A stretch of 35,347 nt of DNA from an uncultured Bacteroidales bacterium (GCA_944326245.1 CALVDF010000022.1:1-35347); one strand, 5' to 3'; positions 1 to 8,703 are shown, counted from the first letter of the stretch. Numbers and translations: made by a program. Notes: a model not told the origin generated them from the letters alone.

Positions 1-1646
1 TCGTCCATGCCCCATCCATATCGCCCATGCCCCATCCACACCGCCCACTATTCCGCCTTTTGTGGGCGTTGTGGCAGCGTCCGGGAGCAGCAGACGCGTC
101 CAGGAGTGCCTCTCGCAGTACCCGGCCAGCATCGCTCCGTCCACACCGCCCACTATTCCGCCTTTTGTGGGCGTTGTGGCAGCGTCCGGGAGCAGCAGAC
201 GCGTCCAGGAGTGCCTCTCGCAGTACCTGGCCTGCATCGCCCCATCCACACCGCCCACTATTCCGCCTTTTGTGGGCGTTGTGGCAGTACCCGGGAACAG
301 CAGTCCCGTCCAGGAGTGCCTCTCGCAGTACCTGGCCGCCATCGTTCTGTCCACACCGCCCACTATTCCGCCTTTTGTGGGCGTTGTGGCAGCACCCGGG
401 AACAGCAGTCCCGTCCAGAAGTGCCTCCAGCAGCACCTGGCCGCCATCGTTCCGTCCACACCGCCCACTATTCCGCACTTTGTGGGCGTTGTGGCAGCGT
501 CCGGGAGCAGCAGTCCCGTCCAGGAGTGCCTCTCGCAGTACCTGGCCTGCATCGCCCCATCCACACCGCCCACTATTCGGCCTTTTGTGGGTGTTGTGGC
601 AGCACCCGGGAGCAGTGGTCCCGTCCAGGAGTATCTCTCGGAGCACCCGGCCTGCATCGCTCGGTCCACACCGCCCACTATTCCGCCTTTTGTGGGCGTT
701 GTGGCAGCGCCCGGGAACGGCAGTCCCGTCCACAATGGCCTCTCGCAGTACCCGGCCAGCATCGCTCCGTCCACAGCGCCCACTATTCTGGCATTTGTGG
801 GCGTTGTGGCAATGCCCTGGAACAGCGGCCCCGTCCAGAAGTGCCTCCAGCAGCACCCGGCCTGCATCGCTTCGTCCACACCGCCCACTATCCGGCACTT
901 TGTGGGCGTTGTGGCAGTGCCCGGGAACGGCAGTCCCACCCAGGAGTGCCTCCCGGAGCCCCTGGCCTGCATAGCCCCGTCCACACCGCCCACTATTCCG
1001 CCTTTTGTGGGCGTTATGGCAGCACCCGGGAACGGCGGTCCCGTCCAGAAGTGCCTCCCGGAGCACCCTGCCTGCATAGCCCCGTCCACACCGCCCACTA
1101 TTCGGCACTTTGTGGGCGTTGTGGCAGCGCCCTGGAACGACAGTCCCACCCAGGAGGGCTCCCGCAGCACTTGGCCTGCATCGCCCCGTCCACACCGCCC
1201 ACTATTCCGCCTTTTGTGGGCGTTGTGGCAGCACCCGGGAGCAGCAGTCGCGTCCAGGAGTGCCTCCAGCAGCACCTGGCCGCCATCGTTCCGTCCACAC
1301 CGCCCACTATTCCGCCTTTTGTGGGCGTTGTGGCACACCCTAGAACGGCAGTCCCGTCCAGAAGTGCCTCCAGGAGCACCCGGCCTGCATTGCTTCGTCC
1401 ACACCGCCCACTAATCGGCACTTTGTGGGCGTTGTGGCAGCGCCCTGGAACGACAGTCCCACCCAGGAGGGCTCCCGCAGCACTTGGCCTGCATCGCCCC
1501 GTCCACACCGCCCACTATTCCGCCTTTTGTGGGCGGTGTGGCAGCATCCGGGAACGGCGGTCCCGTCCAGAAGTGCCTCCCGGAGCACCCTGCCTGCATC
1601 GCCCCGTCCACACCGCCCACTATCCGGCATTTTATGGGCGTTGTGG
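1..1646. repeat. Array A: 105-bp tandem repeat, 16 copies, each with a 39-nt hairpin
   Basis: The landmark CCACACCGCCCAC starts at 36, 141, 246, 351, 456, 561, 666, 771, 876, 981, 1086, 1190, 1295, 1399, 1503 and 1608, so units are 105 bp with three of 104 bp. Each unit opens with an inverted repeat: CCACACCGCCCAC (36-48), a 13-nt loop (49-61), then GTGGGCGTTGTGG (62-74). Twelve of 13 positions pair, and the copy at 1503 pairs at all 13. The remaining 66 nt is more variable and can form weaker stems. No stop codon falls in most units, so long open frames exist in all three forward frames and on the reverse strand. The 104-bp units shift the frame, which argues against a protein. The left end is degenerate or cut by the window edge. 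Function is unknown. Confidence 0.93.
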
Positions 1647-2247
1647 CAGGGCCATGAAGCATTTCCACTTTCCTATAGGTTCCTAGTCGTAGACAGGGGC
1701 GCTTTCGGCCAGAAACGCAAACCTAACATGACATGTAATGCAACGGTATACATGAACGGTCTTATTATCAGTGGATTGTCAACCAAAGGCATTTGGGCAG
1801 CCATGTTAGGATTCCTGAAAAACAGTCATGGGATGCCAGCCATCTTCCGAAGGTGAGGTGTACCGTGTAATTTTGCGAATGGACTGATCTACTGCTGTTT
1901 GCCGGAACGTAGCGGTTCACCTGCGCAGGCATCGGAGAGAAGTATATTCTTTGGAGACCTCTGTAGGTTATATCGTCGAATTTCCCTTCCCGGAAGGTGG
2001 TGACGATTGACGTATTTCATCGTCACCTTGCGGTCAACCGGATCCGGGAATACGCGCGGACCGTAAGGGGGCTGGTGCTGTGCAATGTTGTGCCGGCTCC
2101 GTGCAATGTGGTGCAAGCAGTGTTGTGTATATCCAAGTCGTGTAGTGCCTAGCTTGTGGTGCAGCAGTATAGTAGCGTAGAGCAGTGTGGTGTCGTGTAG
2201 CGGTGTGTGGTGCAGGTGGCGTGAGTCGCGATGTCGCATGGATGGTG
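1647..2247. other. Gene-free region between array A and the tRNA terminator
   Basis: No convincing gene is seen. The stretch holds a 9-bp inverted repeat CCTAACATG (1722-1730) and CATGTTAGG (1802-1810); a TAATTTTG promoter-like box (1868-1875) without an upstream TTG; a 17-bp match to the right-hand array (1914-1930); a hairpin GGTGACGAT (1999-2007) with ATCGTCACC (2019-2027); and a G/T-rich, C/A-poor block at about 2075-2235 with repeated GTGCAATGTTGTG-like words. Open frames across it have no recognisable domain. Confidence 0.6.
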
Positions 2248-2277
2248 CAAAAGAAACGGCCCGAATGAATCGGGCCG
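2248..2277 (-). terminator. Rho-independent terminator after tRNA-fMet
   Basis: CGGCCCGA (2257-2264) and TCGGGCCG (2270-2277) form an 8-bp perfect stem with a 5-nt loop. On the minus strand it is followed by a T-rich tail (TTTCTTTT). It lies 25 bp downstream of the tRNA end. Confidence 0.8.
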
Positions 2278-2301
2278 CGTGCATCCTGTGTTCGGATCTA
2301 G

Positions 2302-2374
<73 letters not shown>

Positions 2375-2418
2375 GTATATTGCTTCCTATATTAAGGATT
2401 AATTTCCGATTGAGACTG

Positions 2419-2449
2419 CAAAATTATATAAAAATTTATAAAATCCAAA
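2419..2449 (-). promoter_or_regulatory. Promoter of the initiator tRNA
   Basis: On the minus strand TTTG (2446-2449) is followed by 19 nt and TAATTTTG (2419-2426). This is a full match to the Bacteroidetes -33/-7 pattern (TTTG, about 19 nt, TAnnTTTG). The predicted start lies about 40 nt upstream of the mature tRNA. Confidence 0.75.
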
Positions 2450-2458
2450 AAAATGTTG

Positions 2459-3817
2459 TTAAAACATTTCGGAAATTTTGATTTTTTTCTGCTCTCCTTT
2501 TTGGATGTCCTTTATAGTCAGTTCGTTGGATGCGGCTTCGTCTTCTCCGGCGAGTACTATGAATTTTATGCCTTTGCGGTCGGCATATTCGAACTGCTTG
2601 CGGAGTTTCGCAGGGTCGGGGTATATCTCGCAGGAGTGTCCGGCGGCACGGCAGTGGGCAGCGGCGCTCAATATATAGGGAAGGGTGGCCTGGCCCATGT
2701 TGGCGAAGAGGTATTCAGTACCGCTGACGGCCTCCTTGGGGAATTTGTCCAGGCCGGCCAGGACATCGTATATGCGGTCGGCTCCGAATGAGATGCCTAC
2801 TCCGGAGGTGTCGCTGAGGCCGAAAATGCCTGTGAGGTCATCGTAACGTCCGCCTCCGCAGATGCTGCCGATGGTGAAATCCAGGGCCTTGACCTCAAAG
2901 ATGGCTCCGGTGTAGTAGTTGAGGCCGCGGGCAAGGGAGAGATCGAACTCCGTTTCTGTGGTTATTCCTGACTCCCGGATAAGGCGGAACAGCTCTTCCA
3001 GCTCATCAAGGCCTCGCATTCCAGTCGTAGACCCTTCCAGGATATGCCTCATGGCGGCTATTTTCTCCTCCGTGGTTCCGGCAAGGGTCAGGACGGGCTC
3101 GATGCGGGCAATGCTTTCGGGCAGGACTCCTCTTTCTGCCAGTTCGGCTTTTACTGCTTCGAGACCTATTTTGTCTATTTTGTCTATGGCGACTGTGATA
3201 TCGGTGAGTTTGTCGCTCTGTCCGGATATCTCGGCCAGTCCCGAGAGGACCTTGCGGTTGTTGATCTTGATGAGGACGCGGATGCCCATGTTGCGGAACA
3301 CCTCGTCTGCGATCTGTACCATCTCCAGCTCGTAGAGCAGCGAGTCTGATCCCACTACGTCCACATCGCACTGGTAGAATTCACGGTAGCGCCCTTTCTG
3401 GGGACGGTCGGCCCTCCATACCGGCTGTATCTGGTAGCGTTTGAACGGAAAAGTCAGCTCGTTGCGGTGCTGTACCACGAATCTGGCGAAAGGTACGGTG
3501 AGGTCATAACGGAGACCTTTTTCACAGACTTTGAGAGCGAGGGCGTTGCTGCCTGTTCCGGCAAGATCCGCAGGACTCATCTGCTGGATGTCCTTGAAAG
3601 CTTCGCCGGAGTTCAGTATCTTGAAAAGCAGCTTGTCGCCTTCTTCCCCGTATTTGCCGAGCAGGGTGGAGAGATTCTCCATTGCCGGGGTTTCGATGGG
3701 GGAGTAGCCGTATTTGCGGAAGACTGTCCTGACTGTGTCGAAGATATAGTTGCGGCCGGCCATTTCTCCTGGACCGAAGTCCCTGGTGCCTTTGGGTATG
3801 GATGGTTTCTGTGTCAT
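2459..3817 (-). CDS. hisS: Histidyl-tRNA synthetase
   Basis: This cytoplasmic class II aminoacyl-tRNA synthetase charges tRNA-His with histidine. The 452-residue length is normal for bacterial HisRS. Visible landmarks are the KGTRDFGP start (about 9-16), motif 2 [15 protein letters not shown] (about 133-147), the histidine-binding motif RGLNYYTG (297-304), GGGRYDDL and motif 3 GISFGADRI (341-349). The anticodon-binding domain occupies roughly 365-452. The start is the first ATG, and a minus-strand TAAATTTG box at 3837-3844 lies 20 nt upstream. It is divergent from rfbC across a 65-bp gap. No terminator is evident before the tRNA-fMet gene downstream. Nothing looks truncated. Confidence 0.98.
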   Translation of the reverse strand: MTQKPSIPKGTRDFGPGEMAGRNYIFDTVRTVFRKYGYSPIETPAMENLSTLLGKYGEEGDKLLFKILNSGEAFKDIQQMSPADLAGTGSNALALKVCEKGLRYDLTVPFARFVVQHRNELTFPFKRYQIQPVWRADRPQKGRYREFYQCDVDVVGSDSLLYELEMVQIADEVFRNMGIRVLIKINNRKVLSGLAEISGQSDKLTDITVAIDKIDKIGLEAVKAELAERGVLPESIARIEPVLTLAGTTEEKIAAMRHILEGSTTGMRGLDELEELFRLIRESGITTETEFDLSLARGLNYYTGAIFEVKALDFTIGSICGGGRYDDLTGIFGLSDTSGVGISFGADRIYDVLAGLDKFPKEAVSGTEYLFANMGQATLPYILSAAAHCRAAGHSCEIYPDPAKLRKQFEYADRKGIKFIVLAGEDEAASNELTIKDIQKGEQKKIKISEMF

Positions 3818-3836
3818 GCTGTTGATTTTTCTGCTG

Positions 3837-3864
3837 CAAATTTAGAAACTGTTTTCTACATTTG
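3837..3864. promoter_or_regulatory. Divergent -7 boxes for hisS and rfbC
   Basis: TAAATTTG on the minus strand (3837-3844) points to hisS. TACATTTG on the plus strand (3857-3864) points to rfbC, 18 nt before its ATG. Both match TAnnTTTG; a good -33 TTG was not found for either. The two promoters are only 12 bp apart, so they may interfere. Confidence 0.5.
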
Positions 3865-3882
3865 CGCATAAATTTAAAAATC

Positions 3883-4434
3883 ATGAATATTATAAAAACG
3901 GATATAGAAGGTCTGCTGATAGTCGAACCCAAGGTTTTCGGGGATGCCAGAGGCTATTTCATGGAGGTGTTTTCGGAGAGGGATTTCCGGGCTGCCACAG
4001 GTCTTGACGTGCATTTTGTCCAGGACAACGAATCCATGTCGGCCAGGGGAGTGCTGCGCGGGCTGCATTTTCAGAAGGCCCCTTACGCCCAGAGCAAGCT
4101 TGTGAGGGTTGTGCGTGGTGCCGTGCAGGATGTTGCTGTAGACATGAGAGCCGGTTCCCCTACGTTCGGCAGATATGTGTCGGTGGTCCTCAGCGGGGAA
4201 AACAAGCGGATGTTCTACATCCCGGAGGGGTTTGCACACGGTTTCCTGACTCTGGAGGACAATACCGTATTCCAGTACAAGTGCGGTGCGTTCTACGAGC
4301 CTTCGTCAGAGGGTGCGGTCCGGTGGAACGATCCTGATCTGAAGGTGGAATGGATGGATCCTGGCTGTGCGTGGATCCTTTCCGACAAGGACCGCAGGTC
4401 GCCTTTCCTGTCAGAACAGCCTTATCGCTTTTGA
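3883..4434 (+). CDS. rfbC: dTDP-4-dehydrorhamnose 3,5-epimerase
   Basis: RmlC/RfbC epimerises C3 and C5 of dTDP-4-keto-6-deoxyglucose, the third step of dTDP-L-rhamnose synthesis for surface polysaccharides. The 183-residue protein has the cupin core with LRGLHFQ (58-64, catalytic His62), Lys72 in SKLVRV, Tyr132 and Tyr138 in QYKCGAFYEP, and the IPEGFAHGF strand. These positions match the numbering of the Salmonella enzyme. The ATG at 3883 is chosen over an in-frame TTG at 3862, which overlaps the promoter box. It is convergent with rfbD, and their 3' ends overlap by 24 bp. The rfbA and rfbB genes are not in the window. Confidence 0.96.
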   Translation: MNIIKTDIEGLLIVEPKVFGDARGYFMEVFSERDFRAATGLDVHFVQDNESMSARGVLRGLHFQKAPYAQSKLVRVVRGAVQDVAVDMRAGSPTFGRYVSVVLSGENKRMFYIPEGFAHGFLTLEDNTVFQYKCGAFYEPSSEGAVRWNDPDLKVEWMDPGCAWILSDKDRRSPFLSEQPYRF

Positions 4435-5274
4435 CAGGCTGCGCTCCCACAAGGGGACTTTGACACCGAATACAGTCTTGATCAGGGATTTGTCAAGTAC
4501 AGAATAGGCGGGACGCTTGGCCGGGGACGGGAATTCTGTGGAGGCTACAGGCACTACATCGCAGTCGGGGTGCTCGAGGGTCATTATCTTCTGGGCCCAT
4601 TCGGCCTTGGAACAGCTGCCTTCGTCGGAATAGTGGAATACTTCCCCGTATCGAGGGGTGGCATCCAGCTGGGGCAGTATGTGCAGTATGGCTTCTGCCA
4701 GGTCGCGGGCATAGGTGGGAGTGCCTTTCTGGTCGTACACGACTTTGATGAACTCCTCTTCTTCCCCGAGGCGGAGCATTGTCCTTACGAAATTCCTTTT
4801 GCCCATGGGGGAGTAGAGCCATGACGTGCGGATGATGACGGAAAGGCAGCCTGAGCGCTTTACCGCGATCTCGCCGGCCAGCTTGGTGCGGCCGTATTCG
4901 GAGATGGGCGAGGGACGGTCTGTCTCGTGGTAGGGTGAGGTCTTGGTCCCGTCAAACACGAAGTCGGTGGAGATGTGGACAAGGTATATACCGTGACGCG
5001 CTGCGGCTTCTGCCAGGTTCATGGGGCCGTATACATTGAGCCTGATGGCGGCGTCGGAGTCTGTCTCGGCGCGGTCTACATCGTTGTATGCGGCGCAGTT
5101 GATGACCTTGGTCACAGCATTGTCGCTTATGTATCTCTCCACGGCATCGGCGTCCGTGATGTCGAGCTCCCCGAGGTCTGTGTACAGGCAGTGGATGTCT
5201 TCCCTTCCCTGGGTCAGTTTGCGGAGCTCGCTGCCGAGCTGTCCGTCAGCACCGGTAATCAGTATGTTTTCCAT
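4411..5274 (-). CDS. rfbD: dTDP-4-dehydrorhamnose reductase
   Basis: RmlD/RfbD reduces dTDP-4-dehydro-L-rhamnose to dTDP-L-rhamnose with NAD(P)H. This 287-residue short-chain dehydrogenase has the Rossmann motif ITGADGQLG (6-14), STDFVFDG (102-109) and the catalytic Y127-x3-K131 in EYGRTKLAGE. Length and motif spacing are normal. A minus-strand TATCTTTG box at 5294-5301 lies 20 nt upstream of the ATG. It faces rfbC tail to tail with a 24-bp coding overlap, so the two consecutive pathway steps are transcribed from opposite strands and could form antisense 3' ends. Confidence 0.96.
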   Translation of the reverse strand: MENILITGADGQLGSELRKLTQGREDIHCLYTDLGELDITDADAVERYISDNAVTKVINCAAYNDVDRAETDSDAAIRLNVYGPMNLAEAAARHGIYLVHISTDFVFDGTKTSPYHETDRPSPISEYGRTKLAGEIAVKRSGCLSVIIRTSWLYSPMGKRNFVRTMLRLGEEEEFIKVVYDQKGTPTYARDLAEAILHILPQLDATPRYGEVFHYSDEGSCSKAEWAQKIMTLEHPDCDVVPVASTEFPSPAKRPAYSVLDKSLIKTVFGVKVPLWERSLSKAIRLF

Positions 5275-5324
5275 CTTTCCAAAAATTGTCGGGCAAAGAT
5301 ACTCAAAAGCTAATCTAAAAAAAC

Positions 5325-5332
5325 TATCTTTG
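5325..5332 (+). promoter_or_regulatory. -7 box of the DUF4290-ftsK-lolA operon
   Basis: TATCTTTG matches TAnnTTTG and lies 31 nt before the ATG at 5364. No TTG at the expected -33 distance was seen. It is 23 bp from the divergent rfbD box at 5294-5301. Confidence 0.5.
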
Positions 5333-5363
5333 TGGAAATTTTTAACATCTTCTATTAGCGCAA

Positions 5364-6026
5364 ATGGATTACAATACCAACAGAGAGAAGCTGATAATGC
5401 CCGAATACGGACGGCATATCCAGAAAATGATAGAACACGTCAAGCAGATACCGGACCGCGAGAAGCGCAATGAGCAGATTCAGGCCGTGGTGTCTGTCAT
5501 GGAGATACTCAATCCTCATCTGACAGAACAGCCTGACTACAAGCATAAGCTGTGGGACCATGTACAGTTCATCGCAGGGTTCGACCTGGATGTGGATTCC
5601 CCGTATCCGGTTCCTACAAAGGAGGAATTCACGGCTCCGCCTGATATCGTGCCTATGCCCAAGGAGCCTCTGGTTGCAGCCCACTACGGCCGCAATATCC
5701 AGAACATGATCAAGGTAATCGCTGCAATGCCTGAGGACGAGACCCGCGACAGGATGATCAAGTCCATGGCCGTATACATGAGGCAGCAGTATCTGATATG
5801 GAACAAGGAATCTGTGTCCGACGAGACTATTTTCAATGATATAGAGAAGCTTTCGGGTGGTGCGCTGAAGGTTCCTTCATACATCCACCTGGAGACGATT
5901 TCCGATAAGGAGAAGTTCAACAGGCCCGGAATGATCCTGCAGACAGGGGGACCGCAGACCCGTAACCAGTTCCGTCCCCAGGGCCGCAACAAGAACAAGA
6001 AGAACAAATGGAAAAAACAGCAGTAA
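5364..6026 (+). CDS. DUF4290 family protein
   Basis: This 220-residue protein matches the Bacteroidetes-specific DUF4290 family by its opening (MDYNTNREKLIMPEYGRHIQ) and the later AAHYGRNIQNMIK segment, which looks like an internal repeat of the first YGRHIQKMI motif (residues about 15 and 110). There is no signal peptide or membrane segment, so it is probably cytoplasmic. The C-terminus (about 195-220) is highly basic with Lys/Asn-rich sequence, suggesting nucleic-acid or ribosome contact, but that is inference. It overlaps ftsK by 19 bp and is probably cotranscribed with it. Biochemical function is unknown. Confidence 0.88.
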   Translation: MDYNTNREKLIMPEYGRHIQKMIEHVKQIPDREKRNEQIQAVVSVMEILNPHLTEQPDYKHKLWDHVQFIAGFDLDVDSPYPVPTKEEFTAPPDIVPMPKEPLVAAHYGRNIQNMIKVIAAMPEDETRDRMIKSMAVYMRQQYLIWNKESVSDETIFNDIEKLSGGALKVPSYIHLETISDKEKFNRPGMILQTGGPQTRNQFRPQGRNKNKKNKWKKQQ

Positions 6027-8692
6027 AGGGAAAGGGCAGCAAGACGAAAAAGAAGAGCGGGGCACCGGCATCTGGAAAGAAGGGCAGCAGGAAAAAGTCC
6101 GGGACGGGCGGTGTCCGCCGGGATATAATCGAGCCTGTATCGGCATTTTTCCGGAACGAGGTCGTACGTTTCGTGGCGGGGGTAATTTTCGGCATTCTTG
6201 CTGTATTTACCTTTGTCTCGATTATTTCGTACCTCTTTACATGGGCCGAGGACCAGAGCCTTCTTACCGATGACAATATTTTCAGCAATATAGTCACTGC
6301 TGAAAATGTGGGCGGGAAAGTAGGTTTTCTTTCGGCCAATCTTCTGGTATCCAATTGGTTCGGACTCGGAGCCTTTATCATCCCGTTTTTCTTTGCGGGG
6401 GTTTCGGTCTATTGCTTCCGCAAGGGAAAGATACGTCTCGTGCGGCTGTTCGCCCTGTCGCTGATGGGGTGTATAGTCCTTTCTACCGTATTTTCCTATA
6501 TTTTCTCGTTTACATCTGCCAATGATCTTTTCGGGGACGGAGCCGGCGGTTCCTACGGCTACTATATCAACGAGTGGCTGGTGTCGATGACAGGTGCTTT
6601 CGGGGCTGCCTGCATAATCCTGTTTTTCCTTATATTATGGATTATCCTGTTGAATACCAAGATAGTACGCAAAATAACCGGTTTCTTTGACTCTCTGTTC
6701 GCAAAGGCAGGACAAGGCAAGGCATCTGCGGAAGGTGTGCCTGCGGCAGAAGGTCAGGAGGGTGAGACAGGTGAGGACGACGGCGGAGATGAAGGAGACG
6801 GTGATGATGAAGGGGACGACTGGGACGAGGAAGACGGAGAGGACGATGATCCGGAGGAAGATGAGGGTGAAAGTGAGGATGAAGAAGAGGCTGGAGAAGA
6901 GGACGGTGAAAAGGAGAGGGGAGGACAGGACGGACCTGTCTTCGAGATAATCGAGCAGCCTCTGCCACGTCCTGTAGAACACCGTCCAGCAGGTCCTGGA
7001 CCGTCTGTGGCGGCTACAGCTGCTGCAGGAGCGGAACATCCCGGAACTGCCGGCATGCCTTCCGGTACAGAAGTGCCTGCCGCATCGGTACCGGGGGTAC
7101 AGGATGTCCCGCCGCTGGAAGTGCTCAATTCGGATGGAGCCGACTATTCCGAGGTCCTTACTGACGAGCAGTGGAGGACACGCTACGACCCTCGCCTGAG
7201 CCTGTCGACCTACAGGATGCCGGACCTGTCCCTGCTCAGGGACTATTCGGACCAGACCTACGATGTGTCCAGGGAGGAGCTGGAAAAGAACAACCGCCGG
7301 ATAGTCACTACTCTTAAGGATTACAAGATCAGCATATCCAAGATATCGGCAAGGGTAGGACCGACGGTGACCCTGTATGAAGTGGTGCCTGCTCCCGGAG
7401 TGCGTGTGGCCCAGATAATGAGACTGGAGGACGATATCGCCAGATCTCTGGCTGCCAGGGGTGTGCGTGTGGTAACACTTGCCGGGACCAATGCGATCGG
7501 CATAGAGGTGGCCAACGAGAAGCCCAGCATCGTGTCGATGCGTTCTATTCTGGAGGATCCCAAGTTCAATGCCGTGGCCGGCAAGTACGACCTGCCGGTG
7601 GTCATAGGACGTACGATATCCAACGAGGCTATGTCGTTTGACCTGACCAAGATGCCCCATCTGCTGGTCGCCGGTGCTACGGGACAGGGCAAGTCGGTGG
7701 GCCTCAATGCGATCATAACGTCGTTGCTTTATCATAAGCATCCTTCTGAACTGAAGTTTGTTCTGGTGGACCCCAAGAAGGTGGAGCTGTCGCTCTACGC
7801 GCCTCTGGAAAAACACTATCTGGCGAAGCTGCCTGATTCGGACGAGGCCATCATCACCGATACCAAGCGGGTGGTCTATACCCTCCGTTCGCTGTGCAAG
7901 CTTATGGACCGCAGGTATGATCTGCTCAAGGCCGCTTCTGTCCGCAATGTCAAGGAATACAACGAAAAGTTCCTTTCACGCCGGCTCAATCCCTACAAGG
8001 GACACGAGTATATGCCGTATATAGTGGTGATCATAGACGAGTTCGCGGATCTGCTGATGACCGCCGGACGCGAGATAGAGGAGCCTATTGCACGTCTGGC
8101 ACAGCTGGCCAGGGCTATCGGTATCCATCTGGTGATAGCTACCCAGAGGCCTACTACCAATATCATTACCGGTACTATCAAGGCCAATTTCCCTGCAAGG
8201 ATAGCGTTCAGGGTGATGTCAAGCGTGGACTCAAAGACCATTCTGGACCAGACCGGAGCGAAGCAGCTCATAGGCCGCGGGGATATGCTTATAGCGACCG
8301 GAAGCAGCGAGCCTGTCAGGGTACAGTGTGCGTTCATAGATACGCCGGAGGTCGAAAATGTTGCCAGGTTCGTGTCGTCCCAGACCGGTTTCGGAGGTGC
8401 TTATCTGTTGCCTGAGTGCGAGATGGACGAGGGTGAGGACGGTCCTGTCAAGAAACTTTCCGGAGGCAACAGGGATGATCTCTTCAAGGAGGCCGCCAGA
8501 CTTATCGTACGTGAGCAGCAGGGATCTACTTCTCTGATACAGCGTAAGATGAATCTGGGCTACAACCGTGCCGGCCGCATCATGGACCAGCTGGAGGATG
8601 CCGGTATCGTAGGACCTTCCGAGGGAAGCAAGCCGCGTCAGGTGAGGATCACCAGCCTGGAATCCCTGGAAGAGTTGCTGTCAACCTTGTAA
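6008..8692 (+). CDS. ftsK: FtsK/SpoIIIE DNA translocase
   Basis: This membrane-anchored, septal ATPase pumps chromosome ends through the closing division site. The 894-residue protein has a basic N-terminus, about four membrane segments (roughly 50-215), a linker and a C-terminal motor. Walker A is GATGQGKSVG (near 555) and Walker B is VVIIDEFADLL (near 672). The last 65 or so residues form the gamma winged helix that reads polar DNA motifs. The linker contains an extreme Asp/Glu/Gly tract (about residues 250-305), encoded by a purine-rich plus strand, followed by a Pro/Ala stretch. It overlaps the DUF4290 gene by 19 bp and is followed after 11 bp by the lolA-like gene. Confidence 0.97.
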   Translation: MEKTAVKGKGSKTKKKSGAPASGKKGSRKKSGTGGVRRDIIEPVSAFFRNEVVRFVAGVIFGILAVFTFVSIISYLFTWAEDQSLLTDDNIFSNIVTAENVGGKVGFLSANLLVSNWFGLGAFIIPFFFAGVSVYCFRKGKIRLVRLFALSLMGCIVLSTVFSYIFSFTSANDLFGDGAGGSYGYYINEWLVSMTGAFGAACIILFFLILWIILLNTKIVRKITGFFDSLFAKAGQGKASAEGVPAAEGQEGETGEDDGGDEGDGDDEGDDWDEEDGEDDDPEEDEGESEDEEEAGEEDGEKERGGQDGPVFEIIEQPLPRPVEHRPAGPGPSVAATAAAGAEHPGTAGMPSGTEVPAASVPGVQDVPPLEVLNSDGADYSEVLTDEQWRTRYDPRLSLSTYRMPDLSLLRDYSDQTYDVSREELEKNNRRIVTTLKDYKISISKISARVGPTVTLYEVVPAPGVRVAQIMRLEDDIARSLAARGVRVVTLAGTNAIGIEVANEKPSIVSMRSILEDPKFNAVAGKYDLPVVIGRTISNEAMSFDLTKMPHLLVAGATGQGKSVGLNAIITSLLYHKHPSELKFVLVDPKKVELSLYAPLEKHYLAKLPDSDEAIITDTKRVVYTLRSLCKLMDRRYDLLKAASVRNVKEYNEKFLSRRLNPYKGHEYMPYIVVIIDEFADLLMTAGREIEEPIARLAQLARAIGIHLVIATQRPTTNIITGTIKANFPARIAFRVMSSVDSKTILDQTGAKQLIGRGDMLIATGSSEPVRVQCAFIDTPEVENVARFVSSQTGFGGAYLLPECEMDEGEDGPVKKLSGGNRDDLFKEAARLIVREQQGSTSLIQRKMNLGYNRAGRIMDQLEDAGIVGPSEGSKPRQVRITSLESLEELLSTL

Positions 8693-8703
8693 ATACCCCT
8701 GAA

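Noticed and set aside
1..1646. CRISPR array
   Set aside because: The spacers between hairpins are near-identical rather than unique, the period is 105 bp, and no cas gene is present.
36..1646. Integron attC cassette array
   Set aside because: Hairpins repeat every 105 bp with no cassettes between them, no integrase is seen, and the conserved attC R-box sequences were not recognised.
7..1686. A 559-residue protein with 35-residue CGRCGS-containing repeats
   Set aside because: All three forward frames and reverse frames are open, 104-bp units shift the frame, substitutions do not favour third positions, and no promoter or signal is visible. Treated as non-coding repeat.
6635..7816. 393-residue minus-strand frame inside ftsK
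   Set aside because: It is antisense to a clear FtsK gene and results from its codon pattern.
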